Assembly (NCBI GenBank): GCA_963575745.1
Contig: CAUYUJ010021671.1
Span: 243,188-307,187 of the forward strand
Length of the DNA stretch: 64,000 nucleotides
Reading direction: 5' to 3'
Source of the DNA: Prorocentrum cordatum
Lineage: Eukaryota > Sar > Dinophyceae > Prorocentrales > Prorocentraceae
Positions 39,640-50,639 of this stretch are shown one piece after another (the first letter of the stretch is position 1; the number at the start of each line of letters is the position of its first letter). A program made the position numbers and the translations under genes. The notes below the pieces were generated by a model. It saw nothing but the letters and a program-made list of their open reading frames with translations. It was not told the DNA's origin and did not search any database.

Positions 39640-40150
39640 CTTCAAAAACTACCCCTTTGAAAAACCACACCCTGCCTGGCATTCATTCGGAAGGAGCGAA
39701 CTGCTGTGCATGCTTCCAGCCAGCAGTAGGGAAGGCACACAGGTATAATCAGATAGGTCCAAGAAGTGTCCAGCGGGATCTCCGCTTCAGAAGAATCAAC
39801 TGCCCCTTCTGTGCAACATGACCATGAGCGTCGAGGAAGTCTCAAACGAAAACCCAAATTTGAAAAGGAGCCGCCTTCCATCCGTACAGCTGTTGCATGT
39901 GTTCGAACTTCAGTCTTCAAAAACAGAACCACCCTCCATCCGTACAGCTGCTGCATCTATTCAAGTTTCTGGTCCAGACCTATACAGAAAGACTCAAGCG
40001 AAAGCCCCACTTTGAAACATGAGCCGCTCTCCGTCCCTGTAACTGTTGCAAGTGTTGTTGGCGAATGTGCGCGACGCTGAGGCGAGATCCACGTTTTGAG
40101 AAGGAGCCGCCATCCTTTCTTGAAGCTGCTGCGAGATTCTCAGACGGTTT
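39640..40150 (+). repeat. degenerate ~70-80-bp tandem repeat (CCATCCGTACAGCTGTTGCA)
   Basis: About six units, each with a variant of AAAACxGAxCCxCC, CCATCCGTACAGCTGxTGCA and a TTCxAxxTT end. The clearest are at 39865-39965. Frames are open in places but not conserved. Confidence 0.65.
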
Positions 40151-40374
40151 CAGGATCGCAAATGGCGCAACCAACACGTCTGAGGGTGCGACAAGGAGGG
40201 TTTGTTTATTTGACTAAGTGCGACATCTTGTTCTTTCCACCGATCCCTTCCAATTGCGCCGACGTTTCTCTATCCGCCAACGGGTGTCATAGTGGACCTG
40301 GAACTCCCCAGATTACTCGATCGTGTGATTCGCAAACACAAACAGGAGCTGCGTACATTGGGCGGTGATGGCGG

Positions 40375-40560
40375 GAGGAGGAGGAGGAAGAGGAGGAGGT
40401 GGCCTACGAGCAGGACGATGAGCAGAAGGACAGGCACGAGAAAGAGGATGACGAGGAGGAAGGAAGAGAAGGAGGAGGAGGAGGAGGAGGAGGAGGAGGA
40501 GGAGGAGGAGCCCGGGAGGGCTTCGAAGGAGGAGGAGGAGGAGGAGCCTGGGAGGGCTTC
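40375..40560 (+). repeat. (GGA)n microsatellite with a duplicated GCCxGGGAGGGCTTCG
   Basis: GGA triplets. GAGCCCGGGAGGGCTTCG and GAGCCTGGGAGGGCTTCG bracket a short GGA run, showing a recent duplication. Confidence 0.92.
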
Positions 40561-41329
40561 GTTGCCTAAGTCCGCCCAATGCAAAACATCCAATCTCACG
40601 CGCGGCCTGCCCCGATCGGAAGGCAACGGCTGGAGGTCCGGCAGCGCCAATGGGGGCCACCAGCAGGGGGGTGACCAAATCCTGCGAAATCCTGGGATCC
40701 AGGAGGGGGGATCGAGGATCCCAGATCTCCGAGAGTACGCTTTTTTCGATCTGGGCGTCTCTCTCAGGGTTCGGCCTCGGGACACATGGGCGATTTCGGA
40801 AACCCTGAATCCAAAAACGCTTTCATTTCTTAGGGACGCATTTCTTACTTCCGCCACCTTCCGCCGCCCTTACGCCCGCTTCCGCCCGCGGAGGCGGCTT
40901 CGTTCTACTTCTGCCGACCTTCCGCCGCCTTCCGCCGCGGAAGAGATGACAACTCCTTCTACTCGCAAAGGCAAGGCCCCTTTTGGAACGCCCCAAATGG
41001 GTCCGTGGTAAAAAACTGGCCCCAGGGAAAGGGTCAGGACCTCCGTGGCCGCGCGTTAAACACAAAGGATGTCGGGGATCGACTAGGGGTCCAGCGCCTC
41101 CCAAAGACGGGCGCCGAGCGGGGCGCGCTGGGACGCACTCCACCTCGTCTTCTCTGGCCGGTAGTCGGGGCGGACGGAAAAGAGGGGAAACAGCAGCAAG
41201 GGGGGGTGGGGCTAGGGAATCAGCTGCGTGAAATCTCACCTGCCCTCTGGGCGTGAGTGGTCTAGGGAGTTCGTTTTGCTAACCTCCCTTTTCTCCTGCG
41301 GAGAGGGGGGTCCACCTCCCCCCATGCCC
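40561..41329. other. no supported gene; (CTTCCGCC)n hairpin patch at 40848-40945
   Basis: 40848-40945 has repeated CTTCCGCC words with GGCGGAAG counterparts and can fold. A similar patch is at 6230-6325. The remainder has no recognised gene. Confidence 0.45.
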
Positions 41330-42040
41330 CCTGTTCCAGGCGTGAGCCCAAGATGGCCTCCAAGATCGCAACATCCCAAGATGATTCAAGATAGCCACCA
41401 ACATGCAGCTAAGAGCCATCAATACCGCCCCAGGACGGCCCAAGTGAGCGACGGAAAAAACTGGTCTCAAGCGAGATGATACAGCGACCTTACGCAGTGG
41501 CGTACGCGGGCCGCCATCGTGGCAACCTACATTGCAGACGAGGGCGCTTACGCGCGGCATGTCGCGGGCAGATTACGCGCCAATGTCGGCGCAGTCGACC
41601 CCGTTGTCTTTCGTCGCTCAAGTGCCCTCTGAGCCTCCCAAGGAGGCTCCCAGGAGGACAACTCCTTCAACGCCACGCTGTTCTTCAATGCTGTTTGCTG
41701 TCTCGCCTTTCCGCTTCCGATAAACTCCTGAGTCCCCTAGATGGCTCCAAGAGGGCCCAAAAGGGCCCAACGAGGGGCCCAAGATGAAGACAGTCCCTGG
41801 ACCGCCCCAAGAGTGCCCCAAACGGGCCCAAAGAGGCTAACGATCAGGTCCCGACGGGGGGAAGCAAATTGACGCCGCTCTCTGTTTTGATCGACTGTTT
41901 CCAAGATGGCGCCCAAGAGGGCCCCGAGAGAGGCCCAAGAGGGCCAAGAGAGAGGACCAAGGGGAACCAAGGGGTTTCCAAAATGGTCCCAAGAAGGCCT
42001 TGCGATAGCCCCCTGCGATGGCCCCAAGTGGCCAGCCAGA
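41330..42040 (+). repeat. minisatellite J patches (CCCAAGATGGCC, CCAAGAGGGCCC)
   Basis: Units at 41340-41440 and 41730-42040, with unrelated sequence (41470-41710) between them. Confidence 0.6.
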
Positions 42041-42339
42041 TGCCGGCACGGCGAAAGTTCTGCGAAGGCCTTGAGGGTTGACTCCTGTCGTCGTCGTCGT
42101 CGTCGCCGTCGTTGTCGTCCCGCGCTTCCCGCGGCTGCCTTTGTTGAGTGGTTGCCTGTCGTCCCTCCCTGCTTGCTAGATGACCAGCGCTCGCGTTGTC
42201 GGCATTCGCGCGCCCCAAAAGCAACGGACGCACGGCGAGCGAAGACAGGCAACCACTCTGCCAAGGCAACCCCGGGCATGCGGCCTGCCAACCGCTGGGT
42301 GCGATGCGACAGTGGCGACCCGCACGCTCGGGTTTGGCC

Positions 42340-42486
42340 CCTCCTCCTCCTCCTCCTCCTCCTGTTCCTTCTCCTGCTCCTCCTCCTCCTCCTCCTCCTC
42401 CTCCTCCTCCTCCTCCTCCTCCTCCTGTTCCTTCTCCTCCTCCTCCTCCTCCTCCTCCTCCTCCTCCTCCTCCTCCTCCTCCTCCC
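42340..42486 (+). repeat. (TCC)n microsatellite with two TGTTCCTTCTCC interruptions
   Basis: Two pure runs separated by identical interruptions, pointing to internal duplication. Confidence 0.95.
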
Positions 42487-42649
42487 ACCCACGCGCCCCC
42501 CCCCCCTCCACGCGACAGGCGCGCACCAACGGTCCCGCTGGCAAAGGGTCATGCTTGCGTGTAGACGAGACTGGGGGCAGGACCGGCGCGATGGAGCTGT
42601 CGCTATGCCTCTCGCCTCCCCTGGAGGAGAAAGGCGACTTGAGCAGGGA

Positions 42650-42820
42650 CCGACCGTCCCGGCATTCCTATAGGCCTACCACGACATGTTCTTAGGACCC
42701 ACACATGTTCTGAGAACAAAACAATGTTGTTAGAGCATAAGCCCGATGTGTTAAACAAGACAGACTCAGCCATATGTGTTCTAAAAACATTTCGCGCAGA
42801 CCACAACATGGTATGTGAAT
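42650..42820 (+). repeat. dispersed repeat D, copy 2
   Basis: GGCCTACCACGACATGTTCT, then CATGTTCTGAGAACAAAACA, then TGTGTTCTAAAAACATTTCG and GCGCAGACC: the order of 26615-27065 in a shorter form. Confidence 0.6.
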
Positions 42821-43135
42821 ATTATTTGGTAGGCATATGGGCGAGCCAGGACGCGTCACCACTGCTTGAAAGACGGGGCAGAGATGGGATCCGGGGTAGG
42901 CGTGCAAACATCGGGGTTCGCGCTCGATGCCCCCTACATGTTGCAGAACCTGCTGGCGCTGCCTGCCGCACCAGGAGGGGAGTGTTAACAGCAGCGTCGG
43001 ACACACGCGCAAATCACAGAGAGGAGGGGGTGCAGCTCCAGTCGGGGGCCCTCCTCGGGGGAGATCTCCCCGCAGAACCTGGGTACCTCCATCCTGGTGG
43101 GGTCGGGGAGCGCCCCCCTCCCCACACCTCCGAAA

Positions 43136-43372
43136 GCGAGAAAGAGAAAGAGAAAGAGAAAGAGAAAGAGAGAGAGAGAGAGGTAGAGACCGCAGGTACT
43201 CAGCGCAACGAGTGTGTGTTTGACCACGCGCGCGAGCGTGTGCTCACGGAAATCCGGCCGCGAGGGGCATCGGGGCCAGGACGAGGAAGTTCCTCAGAAC
43301 TTCCTCGTCCTGTCCCTGAAGAGAAAAAGAAAGAGAGAGAGAGAGAGAGAAAGAGAAGAGAGAGAGACTGAG
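43136..43372 (+). repeat. (GAAA)n/(GA)n patches
   Basis: GAGAAAGAGAAAGAGAAAG at 43136-43182 and an AGAGAGAGAGAGAAAGAG run at 43325-43372. The short palindrome GAAGTTCCTCAGAACTTCC lies between them at 43285-43303. Confidence 0.9.
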
Positions 43373-43524
43373 AGTTCTAGAGGATATTCGGCCGACCTCG
43401 CGCGCGCCAAACGAAGGGGCACGAGGTCCAGGCCGAGAAAAAGACGGGCAGTTGACCGAGGTAGGTCTTCAGTTTGGGGGATCCCCCCACCCCCTGTTTC
43501 TATCGGCGGGGAATAAGCTCCGCC

Positions 43525-43605
43525 CCTCCTCCTCCTCCTCCTCCTCCTCCTCCTCCTCCTCCTTTTCCTCCTCATGCTCCTCCTTCTCCTCCTCCTCGTG
43601 CCGCA
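43525..43605 (+). repeat. (TCC)n microsatellite
   Basis: TCC run, then TTTTCCTCCTCATGCTCC-type degenerate end. Confidence 0.95.
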
Positions 43606-43809
43606 AGGTTTTTGCATCTAGAGCGATCTGTATACGACATGTCTGGGCGATGCCATGTTCGAAGCCGATGCGATGTCCCACCAGAGCCGTCTGGTTCGAG
43701 TTTCAGCCGGTAGAGGCATCTTATCACACGCGCGTGCTCTGTTAGCACATCACTTCTGAGCTCACAGAGCACCTCGATCACGTAAAACTGCACGCAGCTG
43801 GACCTCCAG

Positions 43810-44319
43810 ATGGCGACTTGGATGATCGGCCTCCCAACCCAGGCGGCATCAGGCCAAGAGGACGCCGGGCCACGGGGAGGCAAAGGCGGACGCCAGCGGC
43901 TCCAGCGTGCACGTGGCAAGGCGGATGGGCTTGGCTTAGACGACGATGTGGATGCGCCGATACGGGAACAAGCCTTCACGCTGCAGAAGCTCACGCTCAG
44001 CAACACGCAGGTGCTGCGCATCCTGATGGGCGCGCTGTGGATTGCCTCAGCCTGGCGCTGCTTCATCCAGTGGTGGCGGCAGGGCCGAGCATGGGCCAGG
44101 AGTACCGCAGACTGTGCACGGAGGAGCACGGAGGAGGGCAAGAGAGACCTCGGGCCGCCGCATCTCCACATCTTTGGGCGCATTATTTCCACACTCGCGA
44201 AGATTCAGGACTTGCCCGACGATGCGAAGGCGAACCTCGAGCAGATCGTCAAGTTGGTGACAATGATGGGCCGCGAGGAGGCCAACGAGCCGGTACGCGA
44301 CAGTCGGCCCGCATTATAG
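43810..44319 (+). CDS. putative gene fragment with LTLSN and GPPH motifs
   Basis: A 169-residue frame from the ATG at 43810, of balanced composition. A basic/Gly N-terminus is followed by AFTLQKLTLSNTQVLRILMG, an aromatic stretch (WIASAWRCFIQWWRQG), GPPHLHIFGRIISTLAKIQD and a helical end (ANLEQIVKLVTMMG). A GPPH-plus-helix segment also occurs on the minus strand at ~61580 (GYGPPHGHVAAAFVEGIVEA), so the two loci look like members of one family. The function is unknown to me. After the stop a related-looking piece follows at 44476-44600. It could be a host gene fragment or part of a mobile gene; no SL or clear ends are visible. Confidence 0.45.
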   Translation: MATWMIGLPTQAASGQEDAGPRGGKGGRQRLQRARGKADGLGLDDDVDAPIREQAFTLQKLTLSNTQVLRILMGALWIASAWRCFIQWWRQGRAWARSTADCARRSTEEGKRDLGPPHLHIFGRIISTLAKIQDLPDDAKANLEQIVKLVTMMGREEANEPVRDSRPAL

Positions 44320-44475
44320 GCATGCGCTGTAAAGATGCAAGGGCCTTGGAATGCCGTTTCGAGACTTTTCGAGCGGGGCGCGGCCAGAAACACAAAGCCA
44401 AGGATGGGCCGAAGGGACAAGGACGCAAAGGGTACCCTTGGGAAGGCTGCCCATCCTTACTGACTGCGGGCTGAC

Positions 44476-44600
44476 TGTAACCAGTTTCCCATCAAGAAGG
44501 CGCTCGGCCAGGACAACCAGAACGCGGGCGAGGCCGAGCTGCACATCATGCGGAGCCCCATCACGATCAGCCCGTTCATGAGGCCGTAGCTCCCGCAGCG
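44476..44600 (+). pseudogene. downstream coding remnant
   Basis: One plus frame reads NQFPIKKALGQDNQNAGEAE, then LHIMRSPITISPFMRP, before a TAG; RYKDKTGDQATEF follows the stop in the same frame. It looks like a continuation of the 43810-44319 gene after a non-coding or intronic stretch. Confidence 0.35.
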
Positions 44601-46190
44601 CTACAAAGACAAGACGGGGGACCAAGCCACCGAGTTCGCGCGAAGGTCACGATAGCGGAAGCTGCGCCTGGCGATAATCAGCGGGCCGGCGACGGCGGGA
44701 GTTCTGTGGAGATCGGCAGCCCGCCTCCAGAGCGCTCTCGAGAGGGCGAGTGCAGGCGTCGGTCCATCTACTTGGACTTCGCCGGTTGGCAGCATCAGGT
44801 AGCGGGAGAGCCAGGTCACTCCTCAGAGATCTGAAGACACAGCGTCGGGAGCTACATATCGTCATCCGAGCTGGTGATGAGGGCACATGTTGGCCGTGAG
44901 GTTGGTTCGCCTTTTTTATTCACGTCTCAAATACCTGAATATCCTCCGCCTTTCGGCTGAGAGTTTCCGCCTAGCGTTTTACTAGTGTGGGAGAGGGGAG
45001 CGGGGAGGCGGTGTGAGTGGGGTGGAGCGGGCAGTGAGTGCGAGTAGATCGGCACAAGCAAAGGCGCGCGCGCGCACAGCGGAGATCAAGGTCGGTCCGA
45101 AGAGGCTGCAGCACTGCTCCCGACTTGTCCCGAGACCTGGTGCTCCCTGGGGGCCTCCCTCCGCAGCGATGGTCCCAAGGGCACTGAGCCTCGTCTCTAG
45201 GCGCGCTGACTGTAGTGTGGTGCGCCTCCGTGCTCACGCGGGCTCAGCAGGCCCCCTTTGAACTGTGGCGTCCCGCAGGCTGGCCCAGGTTGCGCATTGA
45301 TGTCACCAGCGGCGTTCTGTCATGGCTGCAGCACTCGCCCAGCAGGGGTGGGCCACAGAGCAGAGGGCATCGGCTGCCCGGGTCTTGCTTGCTTGCTTGC
45401 CCCTCCTCCTCCCCCTCTTCCTAGTAGTCGTAGTCGTCGTCGTTGTTGCGCGGCGGGTGCCGCGGAGAAGCAGTTATTTTCCACTGTGAGTGGGGCCCCA
45501 GTCCGTCAATGAGGGCATCGAAAGGATCCTCAGTTCCCACCATCGGGGGGCGGGGTTCTGAAGATCCATCTCGGTGGCAGGCGGCGATGGCGACGGCGGG
45601 GGCTGAGGCGGCGACGGCGACAGCGGCACGAGGGACGACCGACGGGATGCCCGCAGCGGCACGGCCACCGGCGGCGGCGGCCGGGCGACGACGGCGGCTG
45701 CCCCCCCCGCGCGGGGCGGAGCGTGCAGGCAAGCGCACGGAGGCGCGCCGCCTCCGAGGCCCGCGCGGGGCCAGGGCAGAAGCAGTGCTGCCCTGGGAGG
45801 GCCACCGTGGAGGCCAGCCAAGGCCACGCTGACAGCGATGCTGGTGAATGGCGATGTCGGGAAGCTGGTTTTCGCGGCGCCGAACTCGCGCAGAACAAGC
45901 TGCAGAGCAGCGCGAAGAAGCCTTTCCTACAATCGGGTGTTGGCCACGACCCCCCACCCCCACCTACAACACCGACACCTACATCGCCGTTACCTGCATT
46001 GCCGTTGGCGTGTCTATGGTCTAGGAAACCCTGGCCAGTAGGGTGCCGAAGGAGACAATAGTACTGTGTGCTGGTGTTGGAGGCGCACGTCCGACACGAG
46101 CATGGAGCACAGACACCTTACAGGACATCCTCTCCCGAGGTTTATGGCGAGAATGCGCCCGCCAAGTAGCTTATACGAGTAGCCTGATGA
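44601..46190. other. no supported gene
   Basis: Several GC-rich overlapping frames on both strands but no motif. A (GC)n patch lies at 45065-45078. Confidence 0.4.
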
Positions 46191-46194
46191 ATGA

Positions 46195-46668
46195 CCCAAC
46201 CATATGCAGTTGTGGGCACCGTCGTTGTGTGCACAGCATTCGGTGGAGCTCCCTACGGGGCCACGAAGCGTGTAAGGGGTGTGCCAACATGGGTGTGGTG
46301 GGCGTATGCGAGCGCTGGCATTTGGGCCTTCGGTGGAGCTCCCGATGGGGCCTCGCAACGTGTAAGGGGTGTGCCAAAATGGGCGCGGTGGGCGCGTGCG
46401 AGCGCTGGCATCTGGGCCTTCTGCGGAGCCCCTTCTGGGGCCACGAAACGTGTGAGGGGTGTGCCAACATGGATGCGGGGGGCACATTTGGGCCTTCGGT
46501 GGAGCTCCCTATGGGGGCACGAAACGTGTAAGGTGTGTGTGTGTGTGCCGAAACAGACATGCGGAGGACAGAGGCAAGGGTGAGATGAGGGGGAGGAGAA
46601 AGGAGAGGAAAGGAGACGCGGGGCGCTGTCTCTTCAAAACGAGGACCCAGCACCACAGGATGGTTGGG
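46195..46668 (+). mobile_element. element T, short complete copy C
   Basis: The left end is CCCAACCATATGCAGTTGTG, as in copy A. Four array units follow (GGAGCTCCCTACGGGGCCAC, GTGTAAGGGGTGTGCCAA, CGAGCGCTGGCAT), then a GGA-rich patch, CTCTTCAAAACGAGGACCCA and the right end CACCACAGGATGGTTGGG. Flanks (TGATGAATGA and AATCAAATTT) show no clear target-site duplication. It shows that the terminal segments and the GGA patch belong to the element and that only the unit number varies. Confidence 0.75.
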
Positions 46669-47309
46669 AATCAAATTTCTAAGAGTGCGCGTCGCCCTTT
46701 CGATGCCGACGCACGCATAGTATAAGTATGCTTGGGTCGTGCTGGCAAGACTGTGCCACAAGGGACACAAAAGTTCTAGGAAACCCTGAACAGAGGGATT
46801 GGGAGGCAACCCATGGGAGGTCTTCGTGAGAACGATGAAAGGCTCTACGGAGCCCGATTGAGGGGCCACTCGGCCGCATGAGTCCAAACAGAGCCCAAGA
46901 TTAGGCAAGATCAGGCCGGATTGCATGGGATTGCGGGGGCATGACACGGAACTGTGCCAGATCAGGCCGGCGTTCGACCGCGGATAGACCAGCACAGATT
47001 CTGAGTCCAGCCTCCCCAGAGCTGCACCCTTTCAAGGGGGGGCCTGCGAATTATGGGAAACGTGTGCGGTGGCAGATCATTGTGCTGCTGCCTATTTGGC
47101 TCAGTCGCGCGCATCTAGTACGACAGACGTGCACTTCTCATTGTGACTGGTGTACGATACTGCATGCCCACAATAGAGATGCCATCCGACATCTGTACCC
47201 ACAGAGACGTCGCGCCCATGTGGGGTCGGGGACCCGACAGAGACTTCGCACCCACGTGTGCCCATGGCCGGACGACTGCTAATGGGGTGGGGGGCAGGAG
47301 AGCCCAGAA
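46669..47309. other. no supported gene
   Basis: Unique-looking sequence with no convincing frame. Confidence 0.4.
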
Positions 47310-47495
47310 TCGAATCGGTTAATCGGATCAGCGATCGAAATGAATCGGATCGGCAGAAGTCGTCAGCCGAGTCGGGAAAAGTCGAGTCGGCGGGAATCGG
47401 CAGGCTAGTAGGCCTCCATTTAGAAATTGGCGTCCATACCGGGATCCGAAGACGAATCGAATCGGAATCGGAAGCCATCGAGATCGAATAGAATC
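47310..47495 (+). repeat. degenerate GAATCGG repeat
   Basis: GAATCGGATCGG, GAATCGAATCGG and AGTCGGGAAAAGTCGAGTCGG words. No gene. Confidence 0.6.
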
Positions 47496-47645
47496 GAACC
47501 GGAAGCGTCGACAGGAGCCCTAAGGAGCCCTGCTGGGGGGGGGCGAGGGGGGGTGGGGCCGAGTGCGGAGTTGCGCATCCATGCGCCTCCGAAGCGCCTC
47601 CGAGGGAGCGGCGCCCGCCCCCCGTGCGCTGCCCCCGCCCGCGCC

Positions 47646-47647
<2 letters not shown>

Positions 47648-47690
<43 letters not shown>

Positions 47691-47990
47691 TCTCCCCCTG
47701 GCACGGGGGGAATCGGAGCATCCCTCCTCCTCCCTCCTCCCTCCTCCTCCTCCTCCTCCTCCTCCTCCTTCCTCCTCCTCCTCCTCCTCCTCCTCCTCCC
47801 TCCTCCTCCTCCTCCTCCCCTCCTCCGCCTCCTCCTCCTCCTCCTCCTCCTCCTCCTCCTCCTCTTCCCTCCTCCGCCTCCTCCTCCTCCTCCTCCTCCT
47901 CCTCTTCCTCCTCCTCCTACGCCCTCAATCTCTCTCTCTCTCTCTCTCTCTCCCTCTCTCCCCTGGCACGGGGGGAATCGGAGTCAGAAC
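47648..47990 (+). repeat. (TCC)n tract between direct repeats of a CT-rich leader
   Basis: A (CT)n run followed by CCCTCTCTCCCCCTGGCACG and GGGGGGAATCGGAG occurs at 47648-47718. The (TCC)n tract runs 47720-47925, and the same (CT)n, CCTGGCACGGGGGG, AATCGGAG sequence recurs at 47930-47988. The tract is thus inserted between two copies of a ~60-bp sequence. Confidence 0.85.
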
Positions 47991-48539
47991 GACAGCCGTG
48001 TGTCCACAAAGGCCACTTCAGGAACAGAGACCTCCAAGATGGGGTCGGAGAGTGCGGGTCGGAGCACCGCCGATTCATCGGCGACGTCGGCGATGCTTCG
48101 GTGACGTGGGTGTGCAGAAAGTCGGCCTCCACGTCGAGCCACATCGCCGTTCATCGGCGATGCGGCTCAATCCTCCGACCCCGTCTTCTCCGACCCCATC
48201 TGGGAAGCCTAGACCAAAGACGCGGCGACAAGATTCGGGAGAAGCACCCACCTACTCCTCCAGAGTTGAATGGGGTGGGGAGGGGAGGGGGAAGCGAAGC
48301 GCGTGGTGTCTGTCGGGCGGGACTGGCCCTAGGCGCAGGGAGACCAGAGCCCTGAAGAATCGCCCAGGGCGACTGGTGGTCGATGTGGAGGTGGCTCGGG
48401 AGTCGGATGCCGGCTGCTGGACGTCGGAGTGCTGATCTGGTGTGGTCTGGAGCTCGATGGGTCGAGGTGGGAGTGGAAGGTCGGATGCTGGAGGCTGGAG
48501 GTCGGACGCTGGACGCTGCTGGGAGGGTGGGGTGGGGAG
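47991..48539. other. no supported gene
   Basis: Short TCGGCGACGTCGGCGATG palindromic words at 48065-48100 resemble repeat C. No gene seen. Confidence 0.4.
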
Positions 48540-48682
48540 GCGTCGTGGTCGTGGTCGTGGTCGTCGTCGTCGTCGTGGTCGTCGTCGACGTCGTCGTCGT
48601 CGTCATCGTCGTCGTCGACGTCATCGTCGTCGTCGTCGACGTCCTCGTCGTCGTCGTCGTCGTCGTCGTCGCGGTCGTGGGG
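48540..48682 (+). repeat. (GTC)n microsatellite
   Basis: GTC/GTG/GAC triplets, almost pure. Confidence 0.95.
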
Positions 48683-48784
48683 AAGTCCAGGACGAGAATG
48701 GGGTATCTCTGGCGGCCCTCGCCTCCGGGGCCCGCGCGGGAGAAGAGGGACCGAGGCCGACGTCATCGCAGGGATACCCGATCG

Positions 48785-48890
48785 ACCTGGAGTCGGTCGG
48801 CGATGCATCGACGATGGATCGGCGATAGGCCCCCGATGGCGAGCCCGCACGCTTCAGGGCAGGGTGGGCTATCGGGCCCCTACAGTGCGG
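48785..48890 (+). repeat. dispersed repeat C, copy 3
   Basis: GGATCGGCGATAGGCCCCCG, then CAGGGTGGGCTATCGGGCCC. Same order as 13510-13625 and 62800-62930. Confidence 0.65.
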
Positions 48891-49196
48891 GCGCGGCCGC
48901 AAGAAAACCTCGCAAGAAACCCAACCCTGAAAACCCGCGCTCGAGGTGCACCTGAGGAGAAACCCGGAGCACTCTGAACGCAGCAGCTTCTCCGACGGCC
49001 GCGGGAAGCCACCGCGCAGCGCGCGGAGCGAAGAAACACAGGGTACCCTGACGAAAGGCAAGTGGTTTCTTGGTGCGCGCCCCCACTGTATCGGCCATGA
49101 CTGGGCGATCGGGGGCCGTTGCCTTTCCCCCCCTGAGCCCATCCGACCCCTGATCGTTGCCCCTGACCTGCCTGCATGCAGAAACAAAAGCGGCAT

Positions 49197-49340
49197 GAAC
49201 ATCACTTCTCGGCGCTGGACTCCCCTTCCTCGCGCGAGCGGGCCAGGGGCGGCGCCGGAATAACCGCCAGGGGGTCCAGCGCCGATCCAAGCAATCCGCG
49301 CGGAACTCCGACAGTTTATGTAAGTTCAGTGCCATGTTCG
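49197..49340. repeat. foldback FB1, deleted copy
   Basis: A shortened left arm (GAACATCACTTCTCGGCGCT) faces a full right arm (AGCGCCGATCCAAGCAATCC, GCGCGGAACTCCGACAG, TGCCATGTTCG). The middle carries GGCGGCGCCGGAATAACCGC. Confidence 0.6.
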
Positions 49341-49394
49341 ATGTACGGATCTGAGGGCACCCGAGCTGCCAGGGAGGGGGGGAGGCCACGTCTT

Positions 49395-49570
49395 CACTAC
49401 ACGTCGTTCATTTCTAATCGTGCTCATTTCTAAGTGTGCTCGTTTCTAGTTGTGCCTCACCCCCTGGCGGCCAGGAAGAGGCCCAGATAGAGCCATGAGA
49501 AATGAAAGGATCTCGCCCCCCAAAAAAATCAAAGAACCCTCGAAGAACTAGAAACGAACCATGTGTATGT
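49395..49570 (+). repeat. dispersed repeat E, copy 2 (foldback-like)
   Basis: ACACGTCGTTCATTTCTAAT to CGAAGAACTAGAAACGAACC, the partner of 17875-18070. TGCTCGTTTCTAGTTGTGCC near the left is close to the reverse complement of the right end. Confidence 0.7.
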
Positions 49571-49954
49571 CATCAGGGCCAGGGGCCCCCTTCTCCTCGA
49601 TGAGCTACCGCTTCGCGCCCAGCGATGGGGGGGGGCCCGTTGGGCCCGCACCGGAGGCCACTCCAGCGAGAGGTCCCTCCCACGACTGGTCGCTCCGCCC
49701 CCCCGCGGAGGTCGGCGGGCGCTCGGGGCGCCGGCGCCTCGCGCTGGTGCCTCACGGGGACGTGCTCGCCCCAGTCCGCGACCTCTCGCGGCGGCGCGGG
49801 CCGCTGGCTGGCGCAGCGGGCGCGGCTCGGGGGGCGCGGCGGCTCTGACGGGAACGGGGTGTCGGCAAACGGGGGGGGGGGCGGCGGGAGGGGCGGAGGA
49901 GCGAGGGGGAGGATGCCCCAGGGGTGGGGGATCGGGGGAGGACCCGGGGGAGGA
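49571..49954. other. no supported gene
   Basis: G+C-rich stretch with homopolymer G runs. Confidence 0.4.
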
Positions 49955-50205
49955 CGGGGGGGGGACCGGGGAGGAGGAGGCGGGGGGGGAGGGGGATCGA
50001 GGAGGATCGAGGCGGAGCGGGAGGGCAGGGCGGGGGGAGGAGGAGGAGGAGGAGGAGGAGGAGGAGGAGGAGGAGAGGAGGCGGGCAGGAGGAGGAGGAG
50101 AGGAGGAGGAGGAGGAGGAGGAGGAGGAGGAGGAGGAGGCGGGTAGAGGAGGAGAGGGGGGGGATCGAGTACCTGGGGGGAGGAGGATCGGGTAGGATCG
50201 AGGAG
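49955..50205 (+). repeat. (GGA)n microsatellite, G-rich edges
   Basis: GGA runs with GATC and GGGG interruptions. Confidence 0.93.
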
Positions 50206-50447
50206 GGCGGGGCGGACACGAGGACTCAGGCTAGGAGCCCCAGGCGGTGGGTAGCCCTCGGCCAGCGGTGATCGGCCAGCAAGAAGGCCGCGGAGGGGGG
50301 GCGCGGCGCCCCCATTGTCCCCTCATCCTCCCGAGTGCCGCGCCATTCGGGAAGATGAGGGGAGAATGGGGAAAACAAAGGGTACAGGTCGGTGGCAACT
50401 CATGGGGGCCTCCCATATCATCTTGTCGGCTCTTGCGAGTCGACACT

Positions 50448-50535
50448 AGTCGGCGCTGAATCGACGCTAAAACGACGCTAATCGACGCTAACAGACGCTA
50501 ATTCGACTCCCAGACGCTAATCGATGCTCATCGAC
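50448..50535 (+). repeat. ~14-bp minisatellite (AATCGACGCTA)
   Basis: About six imperfect units of GACGCTAATCGACGC type. Confidence 0.8.
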
Positions 50536-50639
50536 AGGCAAGACAAAATTACGAGGGTACACAAGGCTCCCATGATTTGCTGCCGAAGGGCACCGGTACC
50601 GCTACTCCCCAGTCCTCTCCTGGTCTGAGTCCTGACGAG

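Noticed and set aside
46195-46668. Target-site duplication of element T copy C
   Set aside because: The left (TGATGAATGA) and right (AATCAAATTT) flanks do not match convincingly.
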